From assembly GCA_902766325.1 (NCBI GenBank), contig CACXDF010000248.1, positions 1 through 5,335 of the forward strand: a stretch of DNA of 5,335 nucleotides, read 5' to 3'. The stretch is from an uncultured Eubacteriales bacterium. GTDB taxonomy: Bacteria > Bacillota > Clostridia > Christensenellales > DTU072. The number at the start of each line of letters is the position of its first letter. Within the stretch, counting starts at the first letter, position 1. Shown piece by piece: positions 1 through 5,335 of the stretch. The notes under the pieces are model-generated. The model did not search any database. It was not told where the DNA came from and was given only the letters and a program-made list of their open reading frames with translations. The position numbers were made by a program, and so were the translations under genes.

Positions 1-2160
1 CGTACAATTTTGGTGGAACTCCCCTACTTTATACGGCTCGTTGTCCGGCAAAGTCTCGCCGTATAACGCCTCGAACTGCTCTTTCGTTATTTCGGTCGCG
101 TTACCGATATCGGAATAAATTTCGGCGCCTTTTCCGTACGCGGGCAATTCCGTCTCGGGCGCATCCACGGTCATTTCGGTCGTCCAAAGGATATCCCTGC
201 TCGAAGTACCGACGGAAAGCACGTACGTTCCCTCAAGCACCGACCAATCGGAAACGGCAACGTTATAGAAAGCGAAAGACCTTTCGTTCAAGTCGATCTC
301 GACTCGTTTGCTTTCGCCCGGCGCAAGATATACGCGTTTAAATCCTTTCAGCTCTTTTTCCGCTTTGAAAACGGGAGAATCTATTTGTCCGACGTAGACC
401 TGCACGACTTCGCTGCCTTCCCTTTTTCCTGTGTTCGTCACGGTGCAAAATACCGTCATTTTATCTTTATAGGTTCCCGAAACACCAAAGTCGGAGACCT
501 TAAACGTCGTATAACTGAGTCCGTAACCAAACGGAAAAGCAACTTCTTTTTTTGCCGAATCAAAGTAGCGGTAACCGACGAAAATGCTCTCTCTGTACTC
601 CACCGTTTTCGGACCCATCGGGAAACATTTTTGCGCGAGGACGTCTTCGACGGACAGAGGATACGTCTCGGCCAGTTTGCCGCCCGGGTTGACGTCGCCG
701 TACAGCACGTCCATGGTGGACTCGCCCACCGCTTCGCCTTGCAGATAGACGTTTAGTATCGCCGCAACTTTATCCTTCCAGGGCATGGCCACGGGAGACC
801 CGCCTTGCAAAACGACGACGACGTTATCGTTTACTTCGCAAAGTTTTTCGATCAGTTCGTTATGTCCCGCCGGCAAGTCCATGTGCGTACGATCGAAGCC
901 TTCGCTTTCGTACAGATCGGTAAGTCCGATCACGGCGACCACTTTTTGCGCGCCCTTGGCCGCGTCTACGGCTTGACAAAGCAGTTCTTCGTTTCTTCCT
1001 TCCCCTTCCAGTACGTACCCGGGATAATAGTCGAAACTTTTTCCGCAAGCGGAAAGCGCCTGCGTCAGGTGGATAAGTCGTTGACACTCTATGCGCGAGC
1101 TACCGGCGCCCTGATAGCGGCTTTCTTCGGCGAGCTTACCTACGAGCACGATCTTTTCTTCGGAAGAAAGAGGCAGCGCGCCGTTGTTTTTCAGTAAGAC
1201 GGCACCCTTTGCGCCTACTTCGCGACATAACTTATGATGGGCGTCGTAATCGGCCTTAAACGGTTGTTCCGGCTTGTTTTCAACGCATTTTTTGACGTAA
1301 TCAAGCACCCTTTCGGTAGTAACGTCCAGTTCTTCTTCTTTCAGTTCGCCCGCTTTGACCGCCTTGACGATCTTTCTGTCGTCCGCGCCTTTACAGGTAG
1401 GCATTTGCAGATCCATACCGGCGCGAATACCTTCCACGCGGTCGTTTGTCGCGCCCCAGTCGCTGACGACGATACCTTCGAAATGCCACTCTTTCCGTAA
1501 AATATCGGTAAGCATCCGTTTGTTGTCGGAAAGGTATTCGCCGTTCAACTTGTTATAAGAACACATGACCTGCCACGGTTGCGCTCTCTTGACCGTCGTC
1601 TCGAAAGCCGGCAGATATATCTCTCTTAAAGCGCGTTCGTCGATACGGGAATCTATGGACATTCTGAAATATTCTTGATTGTTGCCGCAAAAATGTTTCA
1701 AAGAGCATCCGACGCCGATATCTTGCATACCCTTTACGTACGCCGCGCTCATTTCTCCGGCCAAAAACGGGTCTTCGGAAAAATACTCGAAGTTCCTGCC
1801 GCACAACGGAGAACGCTTGATATTCGTTCCCGGACCGAGAACGGTGGATACGCCCTGATCCTTGGCTTCTTCTCCGATGGCCTTACCGACTCTTGCGAGA
1901 AGGTCGGGATCCCACGTGCTCGCCGTCGTGACCGCCGTAGGAAAACAAGTCGCCTTTTCGCTGCCTTTCATGACGTTGGTCAACCCCTTGTCTTCTTCGG
2001 CACCCAGCTCTTTCCGTAAGCCGTGCGGGCCGTCGGTCATAAGCGCGGACGGAACGCCCAGCCTTTCGATCGGCTTGGTCGTCCAAAAGGTTTTTCCGCT
2101 GGCAAGAGAGGCCTTTTCCTCTAAGGTCAGTTCGGCTAAAATCTTCTTACTTTCTTCCAT
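1..2160 (-). CDS. Glycoside hydrolase family 3 beta-glucosidase, C-terminus cut by window edge
   Basis: The reverse strand is open for 720 codons from ATG at 2160 to position 1 with no stop. GH3 enzymes remove terminal beta-linked sugars by a retaining mechanism; no signal peptide is seen, so a cytoplasmic role on imported cello- or other beta-oligosaccharides is inferred. Landmarks: DGPHGLR at residues 43-49 (-1 subsite), GRNFEYFSEDP at 121-131, KHFCGNNQE at 155-163, the nucleophile motif SDWGA with D234, the likely acid/base motif ESEGFDR with E420, FPFGYGLSYTTF at 542-553, and a fibronectin-III-like domain at about 575-645 (GSEVVQVYVG). The order is (beta/alpha)8 barrel, alpha/beta sandwich, FnIII-like, with no PA14 insertion. 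Only the tail after the residue-700 region (EQFEALYGETLP) is missing. The start is supported by GGAGG just upstream and a consensus promoter. Beta-glucosidase is the likeliest activity, but xylosidase or other GH3 specificities cannot be excluded. Confidence 0.96.
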   Translation of the reverse strand, partial: MEESKKILAELTLEEKASLASGKTFWTTKPIERLGVPSALMTDGPHGLRKELGAEEDKGLTNVMKGSEKATCFPTAVTTASTWDPDLLARVGKAIGEEAKDQGVSTVLGPGTNIKRSPLCGRNFEYFSEDPFLAGEMSAAYVKGMQDIGVGCSLKHFCGNNQEYFRMSIDSRIDERALREIYLPAFETTVKRAQPWQVMCSYNKLNGEYLSDNKRMLTDILRKEWHFEGIVVSDWGATNDRVEGIRAGMDLQMPTCKGADDRKIVKAVKAGELKEEELDVTTERVLDYVKKCVENKPEQPFKADYDAHHKLCREVGAKGAVLLKNNGALPLSSEEKIVLVGKLAEESRYQGAGSSRIECQRLIHLTQALSACGKSFDYYPGYVLEGEGRNEELLCQAVDAAKGAQKVVAVIGLTDLYESEGFDRTHMDLPAGHNELIEKLCEVNDNVVVVLQGGSPVAMPWKDKVAAILNVYLQGEAVGESTMDVLYGDVNPGGKLAETYPLSVEDVLAQKCFPMGPKTVEYRESIFVGYRYFDSAKKEVAFPFGYGLSYTTFKVSDFGVSGTYKDKMTVFCTVTNTGKREGSEVVQVYVGQIDSPVFKAEKELKGFKRVYLAPGESKRVEIDLNERSFAFYNVAVSDWSVLEGTYVLSVGTSSRDILWTTEMTVDAPETELPAYGKGAEIYSDIGNATEITKEQFEALYGETLPDNEPYKVGEFHQNCT

Positions 2161-2163
2161 GAT

Positions 2164-2169
2164 TCCTCC
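2164..2169 (-). promoter_or_regulatory. Ribosome binding site of the GH3 gene
   Basis: On the minus strand GGAGGA precedes the ATG at 2160 by 3 nt (GGAGG by 4 nt). It is a strong Shine-Dalgarno match at slightly short spacing and fixes the start of the glycosidase. Confidence 0.85.
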
Positions 2170-2192
2170 GTAAATAGCGCGATAATAAATAA

Positions 2193-2221
2193 ATTATAAA
2201 ATATACTCTTATTCTTGTCAA
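2193..2221 (-). promoter_or_regulatory. Consensus sigma-A promoter for the GH3 gene
   Basis: Read on the minus strand, TTGACA (2221-2216) and TATAAT (2198-2193) are both perfect consensus hexamers separated by exactly 17 nt. Transcription should start near 2186, giving a leader of about 26 nt before the ATG at 2160 that includes the GGAGGA site. A promoter this strong often needs a repressor, but no convincing inverted-repeat operator or cre-like site was recognised next to it. Confidence 0.9.
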
Positions 2222-2235
2222 TTCCGAAAAATATA

Positions 2236-2265
2236 TTGCTTTTGTCCGCTCCGCTGATATATAAT
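2236..2265 (+). promoter_or_regulatory. Promoter of the MBL / surface protein operon
   Basis: TTGCTT (2236-2241) is followed after 18 nt by a perfect TATAAT (2260-2265). An overlapping register, TATATA at 2258-2263 with an upstream TG at 2255-2256, would be an extended -10 with a 16-nt spacer. Either way the predicted transcription start falls at about 2269-2273, on or just before the ATG at 2272. The -35 box is back to back with that of the divergent GH3 promoter, with 14 bp between them. Confidence 0.65.
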
Positions 2266-2271
2266 CAAGGT

Positions 2272-3438
2272 ATGGCTACGAAAAAAACTACGAAGAAAGG
2301 CGCATCCAAAGCGCAAAAAAGAAAACAACTGCAGAAAAAGCAAATCGTCGTCATCGCGGTGATCGTGATCGTCGTACTTGTCGCTTTGGTCCTGCTCACC
2401 CACTTTAACGTGATCGACGTATACGAACTCCTCGGATTAAAAAACCCGTCGGGCGATAACGGCAACACCGATAACGGTAAAAAGCCCTCCGGCACGCCCG
2501 CCGCAGGCAAGTTGGAAGACATCGATATGAACGCTTGCATCAAAGTTCATTTTATCGACGTCGGTCAGGGCGACTCCATTTTGGTGGAACTGGGTTCGGA
2601 TACCATTATTCTTATCGACGCCGGACATACGGGCGTATCCATTGACGAAGACGGCAAAGCGCATGACAAGCCTTACGCTTATAACCGCGTTCCGAACGCC
2701 GTCACCGGGCCGTATTTCGAATATCTAAACGAGATCATCCCTAATCACGGCGGAGATATCGACTACCTCGTGGCGACGCACCGCGACAGCGACCATATCA
2801 ACATGCTCCCGAAGGTGCTCGACACTTATCAAGTCAATAATATTTTCTACAATGACTGTTATAACGATTCCATCACCGACGCATCCGCTACGGTCAAAGC
2901 TTTTGAAACAAAAGCGGAAACCGAACCGAACTGTACCGAGTACCAGTTCGAGACCGAGTACGACACCGTCCTTCCTTTCGAAACGAACGGTTATAAGTTT
3001 ACCGTCTACTCTTCCGGAAACGACGGCTTCCGCGGCGCGCGCACCAAAGCAAACAGTATGTCTCTTATTTGTATGCTCGAATACGGCGGTAGAAAGGTGC
3101 TGTTTACCGGCGACGCCGAGGTGGAGACGGAAAAATGGTTCATCGAAAAAACAGGCAACGATCCCTCTTTCGATATCGACGTTCTGAAAGTAGCTCACCA
3201 CGGCAGCACCAGTTCTTCCTGCGTGGAATTCTTGGACTACGTCAACGCCGAATACGGCGTTATTTCCAGCGGTAAAAACAACGCTTACGGCCACCCGACC
3301 GAAGTGGTCATGAACCGTCTGAACGAAAGAAATATCGCGACCTATAACACGCAAGATTACGGGACGATCACTCTTTATGTCGACAGCGAAGGCGATATGT
3401 GCTTCGTTACCGAAAAGACGCCAGAGGCCGCCGAATGA
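2272..3438 (+). CDS. Membrane-anchored ComEC/Rec2-like metallo-beta-lactamase-fold protein
   Basis: The protein has 388 aa. Residues 1-23 are very rich in Lys/Arg, residues 24-42 form one hydrophobic helix, and residues 57-80 are a Gly/Asn/Pro/Ser linker; by the positive-inside rule the rest lies outside the cell. The remainder is an MBL fold of the ComEC C-terminal type: FIDVGQGDS (94-102), LIDAG (114-118), THRDSDH (169-175), NSMSL (261-265), VLFTGDAE (276-283), LKVAHHGS (305-312) and SSGKNNAYGHP (332-342). The metal-site motif reads HxDxDH instead of HxHxDH. The ComEC channel (Competence) domain is absent, so this is not a DNA importer on its own. Relatives are proposed or shown to be metal-dependent nucleases or phosphodiesterases; the substrate here is unknown. 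I chose ATG 2272 because an in-frame TTG at 2215 lies inside the GH3 -35 box and upstream of this gene's own promoter. No Shine-Dalgarno fits (AAGG ends 1 nt before the ATG). It is first in a two-gene operon. Confidence 0.9.
   Translation: MATKKTTKKGASKAQKRKQLQKKQIVVIAVIVIVVLVALVLLTHFNVIDVYELLGLKNPSGDNGNTDNGKKPSGTPAAGKLEDIDMNACIKVHFIDVGQGDSILVELGSDTIILIDAGHTGVSIDEDGKAHDKPYAYNRVPNAVTGPYFEYLNEIIPNHGGDIDYLVATHRDSDHINMLPKVLDTYQVNNIFYNDCYNDSITDASATVKAFETKAETEPNCTEYQFETEYDTVLPFETNGYKFTVYSSGNDGFRGARTKANSMSLICMLEYGGRKVLFTGDAEVETEKWFIEKTGNDPSFDIDVLKVAHHGSTSSSCVEFLDYVNAEYGVISSGKNNAYGHPTEVVMNRLNERNIATYNTQDYGTITLYVDSEGDMCFVTEKTPEAAE
3423..3427 (+). promoter_or_regulatory. Ribosome binding site of the second operon gene
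   Basis: AGAGG lies 7 nt before ATG 3435, inside the end of the upstream coding sequence. It supports the ATG over an in-frame GTG at 3399, which would add 12 basic residues ahead of an otherwise perfect signal peptide. Confidence 0.55.
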
Positions 3439-4550
3439 AAAAGATAATCCCCTGCTTTCTCCTTTTCTTTCTGCTTTTTATTCCCATGCGAAGCGGAGAG
3501 TCCGCTTTTGCCGACGATAGAGTTACCGTTCGCTTTTACTTCGACGAAGAGGTCGTTTCTTCCACGTCCGTTCTCATCGGGAGCGAGATCTCTCCCCTAA
3601 GCTATACCACGGTCAAAAATCTTTTGAAGGGCCGTAACGTCGACCTTGTTCCCGGCACCGTGTACGAATGGAGGATGGGTTCGGCAAGCGGCGAAAAAAC
3701 AGGCGCCTTCGTCGCGCAGACCGACACCGATCTTTATCTGGTATCCACCGGCGTTACAGACGCCAAACGAAGCGTAACATACCGCTACGACTACCTCGAC
3801 GATACGCATTTTCGCTTTCAAACGATAGACTATCTTTACGGCGCGGAATATTCCGCCCCGACGCAGATCGACGGACGAAGCGTTACTTCCCGCCTTTATC
3901 TTTCGGAAAAATACGGCGCCGTCGCCAATAACGAATTCAACGCGCCGGCTTACCTGTTGGAAGACGCGACCGTGTACGTCGTTTTAACGGAAGACGCGAC
4001 CTATACGCTGGACGGTAAGACCTGCAAGAGCGCTTATGCGCAAACGCCCGTCGCTCCGGAAAAGAAAAACCATTCCTTGGTCGGGTTCTTTACCGACGCA
4101 GAGTTAACCGTTCCGTATACCGGCGTTGCCGTCAACGGCTTGACTTTATTTACCAAATGGGAACGGGTATCCTACGCCGTGACTGTCGATACGGGAGAAG
4201 AACCGACGGAACTGACGGTGACGATCGAAGATCCTACCTTAGAAAAGAAAACGCTACCGGACGGCTACGTCTGGACGGTCGACGGACAAGAAGTATCCTT
4301 CCCCTATACCGTTTCTTCCGATCTTACCTTGCGCGGAATGACGCCGCAACAAATATCCGAGATCAAAGAAAAAGAAGCCGCTGAAGCCAACGCGCAAAAA
4401 AGCCTTTCCCGCGACGAGATCATCGCGGTCTCCATCATCGGCGCCGCTTTCGTTGCCGTCGGGGCCTATTCTTTGATCCGCTTTTTGGTCAAGAAAAAGA
4501 AAAAACAAACCAAAGAAGAACGTAAAAAAACCGATACGGATAAACAGTAG
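3435..4550 (+). CDS. Secreted membrane-anchored repeat protein with Flg_new-like unit, function unknown
   Basis: The protein has 371 aa and I do not recognise a named family for the whole. Residues 1-26 form a signal peptide: MKK, a hydrophobic core (IIPCFLLFFLLFIP), and an AFA/DD cleavage site after A26. Residues about 203-243 match the Flg_new (Listeria-Bacteroides) repeat pattern, with GFFTDAELTVPYTG followed by LTLFTKWE. Residues 27-303 are otherwise beta-rich and can be read as four degenerate units. A charged helical stretch (304-327, EIKEKEAAEANAQK) leads to one transmembrane helix (about 328-351) and a Lys-rich cytoplasmic tail (353-371). There is no LPXTG motif, so anchoring is by the helix rather than sortase. 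The start ATG overlaps the upstream stop as ATGA, a sign of translational coupling to the MBL protein. Flg_new repeats occur in surface and adhesin-like proteins; a ligand-binding or scaffold role next to the MBL domain is inference. Confidence 0.88.
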   Translation: MKKIIPCFLLFFLLFIPMRSGESAFADDRVTVRFYFDEEVVSSTSVLIGSEISPLSYTTVKNLLKGRNVDLVPGTVYEWRMGSASGEKTGAFVAQTDTDLYLVSTGVTDAKRSVTYRYDYLDDTHFRFQTIDYLYGAEYSAPTQIDGRSVTSRLYLSEKYGAVANNEFNAPAYLLEDATVYVVLTEDATYTLDGKTCKSAYAQTPVAPEKKNHSLVGFFTDAELTVPYTGVAVNGLTLFTKWERVSYAVTVDTGEEPTELTVTIEDPTLEKKTLPDGYVWTVDGQEVSFPYTVSSDLTLRGMTPQQISEIKEKEAAEANAQKSLSRDEIIAVSIIGAAFVAVGAYSLIRFLVKKKKKQTKEERKKTDTDKQ

Positions 4551-4573
4551 TTTTTTGTCCGTATCTTTTCTTT
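4533..4573 (+). terminator. Intrinsic terminator of the MBL / surface protein operon
   Basis: GATACGGA (4533-4540) pairs perfectly with TCCGTATC (4558-4565), and AAAC/GTTT may extend the stem inside. A T-rich tract (TTTTCTTT) follows at 4566-4573. The left arm is coding sequence and the TAG stop (4548-4550) lies in the loop, so the terminator is built into the end of the gene. Confidence 0.75.
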
Positions 4574-4576
4574 AAA

Positions 4577-4605
4577 AAAAACCGCCGAACGTTTCGACGG
4601 TTTTT
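4577..4605. terminator. Bidirectional intrinsic terminator between convergent genes
   Basis: AAAAACCG (4577-4584) pairs with CGGTTTTT (4598-4605); after one mismatch CGAA/TTCG continues the stem (4586-4589 with 4593-4596). The A-tract on the left (from 4574) becomes a run of eight T on the minus strand, placed 20 nt beyond the stop of the ABC ATPase gene, so its main role is probably to end that transcript. The T5 on the right lets it back up the plus-strand terminator. Confidence 0.8.
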
Positions 4606-4624
4606 ACATATTTATAACTAGGTT

Positions 4625-5335
4625 TTATTTGTTGTTGCTGTTCGCTAAGAAAGAACGCAGTTTTTCGCTTTTCGGATTCCCGAACACTTCTTCCGGGGTA
4701 CCTTCTTCTTCGATAACGCCGTTTGCCATAAAAATCACCTTATCAGAGACGTTACGGGCGAACTCCATCTCGTGCGTGACGATGATCATAGTCGAATCGG
4801 CGCTCTTAAGACCTCTTATGACCTTCAAGACTTCGCCGGTAAGCTCCGGATCGAGCGCGCTGGTCGGCTCGTCGAAACAAAGTATTTTCGGCTCCATAGC
4901 GAGCGCTCGGGCGATCGCCACGCGCTGTTGCTGCCCTCCGGACAGTTCGCACGGGTAGTTATTCATTTTGTCGGCAAGACCGACCCTTTCAAGCAGGGCT
5001 TCCGCTTTCTTTTTGTTCTCAAGATACCACGCTTTTTTCTGCGCTCTGAGTTCGCGGAAACAGACGATCTGTTTTTTACCGAACGGCAAGTCCTTGTTCT
5101 TTTCCGCAATGGCCTTTTTGCGTTCGTTTTCGGTACGCTTAAACGAAAGGTTGGGCGCGAGCATGACGTTCTTTAACGTGTTGTACTGCGGAAAGAGGTT
5201 GAACGACTGGAATACAAGCCCGAAATTAAGCCTGTTCTGCGCGATCTCCTTTTGCTTGACCGCTTTTGCGACCGCTCCGTCAAAAATCTCTTTTCCTTCC
5301 AATTTGACGGTGCCCTTATCGGCCGTTTCGAGATA
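4625..5335 (-). CDS. Polar amino-acid ABC transporter ATP-binding protein, N-terminus cut by window edge
   Basis: The frame is open from the right edge to TAA at 4627-4625, giving 236 visible residues that begin YLETADKGTVKLEG. This is the region just after Walker A in GlnQ/HisP-type ATPases, so about 40-50 residues including Walker A are outside the window. Visible motifs: Q-loop (LVFQSFNLFPQ), signature LSGGQQQR (4922-4945), Walker B and downstream ILCFDEPTSALDPE, and the H-loop IIVTHEM. The tail GVIEEEGTPEEVF is typical of the PAAT amino-acid uptake family. The protein would sit on the inner membrane face and power import with a permease and a binding protein, neither visible here. Odd feature: 52 residues separate NVMLAP from LLERVGL, against about 17 in E. 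coli GlnQ as I recall it. A TTG at 5302 is an internal Leu codon, not the start. The precise substrate cannot be told. Confidence 0.95.
   Translation of the reverse strand, partial: YLETADKGTVKLEGKEIFDGAVAKAVKQKEIAQNRLNFGLVFQSFNLFPQYNTLKNVMLAPNLSFKRTENERKKAIAEKNKDLPFGKKQIVCFRELRAQKKAWYLENKKKAEALLERVGLADKMNNYPCELSGGQQQRVAIARALAMEPKILCFDEPTSALDPELTGEVLKVIRGLKSADSTMIIVTHEMEFARNVSDKVIFMANGVIEEEGTPEEVFGNPKSEKLRSFLANSNNK

Noticed and set aside
385..2173. Several open frames of 60-130 codons on both strands across the left third
   Set aside because: They all overlap the continuous GH3 reading frame, which carries the full set of family motifs; their translations have no recognisable domains.
2215..2271. 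TTG at 2215 as an earlier start for the MBL protein
   Set aside because: It sits in the -35 box of the divergent promoter, upstream of the operon's own -10 box, has no ribosome binding site, and would place extra residues before a well-formed Lys-rich N-terminus.
2161..2271. Operator or riboswitch in the divergent spacer
   Set aside because: The 111 bp are largely filled by the two promoters and one ribosome binding site; no convincing inverted repeat, cre-like site or structured leader was found.
2725..3354. A 209-codon open frame on the minus strand
   Set aside because: It lies entirely antisense to the MBL gene, has no ribosome binding site or recognisable domain, and its low-complexity Val/Arg/Phe-rich translation is typical of a frame shadow.
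3399..3434. GTG at 3399 as start of the second operon gene
   Set aside because: It would put RYRKDARGRR before the signal peptide; ATG 3435 has an AGAGG site and gives the classic ATGA overlap.
4625..5302. TTG at 5302 as the start of the ABC ATPase
   Set aside because: The frame continues to the window edge with family-typical sequence (TADKGTVKLEG), and Walker A has not yet appeared, so the true start is outside.
1..5335. tRNA, rRNA, CRISPR array, insertion sequence or other mobile element
   Set aside because: Nearly all bases are accounted for by four genes; no direct-repeat array, transposase motif, terminal inverted repeats or tRNA-like cloverleaf was seen.

Overview
This 5.3 kb window carries four protein genes and looks like chromosomal DNA of a Gram-positive-type bacterium, most likely an uncultured member of the Clostridia (Bacillota). 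The reasons are a sigma-A promoter with perfect consensus boxes, a GGAGG ribosome binding site, a GlnQ-type amino-acid ABC ATPase, a signal peptide plus Flg_new (Listeria-Bacteroides) repeat protein, and AT-rich spacers between moderate-GC genes. The taxonomic call is an inference from style and cannot be settled from this window alone.

Layout. Positions 2160 down to 1 (minus strand) hold most of a glycoside hydrolase family 3 beta-glucosidase whose C-terminus runs off the left edge. Positions 2161-2271 are a divergent promoter region: a textbook minus-strand promoter for the GH3 gene, and a plus-strand promoter whose -10 box lies almost against the ATG of the next gene. Positions 2272-4550 (plus strand) are a tight two-gene operon: a membrane-anchored, externally facing ComEC/Rec2-type metallo-beta-lactamase-fold protein, then, with a 4-bp ATGA overlap, a secreted, C-terminally membrane-anchored protein built from beta-rich repeat units, one of them Flg_new-like. 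Positions 4551-4624 separate convergent genes and hold two intrinsic terminators. Positions 5335 down to 4625 (minus strand) encode the C-terminal part of a polar amino-acid ABC transporter ATPase; its Walker A end is off the right edge.

How the genes relate. The GH3 enzyme (predicted cytoplasmic, oligosaccharide hydrolysis) and the ABC ATPase (amino-acid uptake) are ordinary metabolic genes with separate transcription. The middle operon is the least explained part: both products should sit on the outer face of the cytoplasmic membrane with opposite topologies, and they are translationally coupled, which suggests a joint function at the cell surface. Its first gene also appears to be transcribed as a leaderless or nearly leaderless mRNA. 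No RNA genes, mobile elements or CRISPR arrays were seen.
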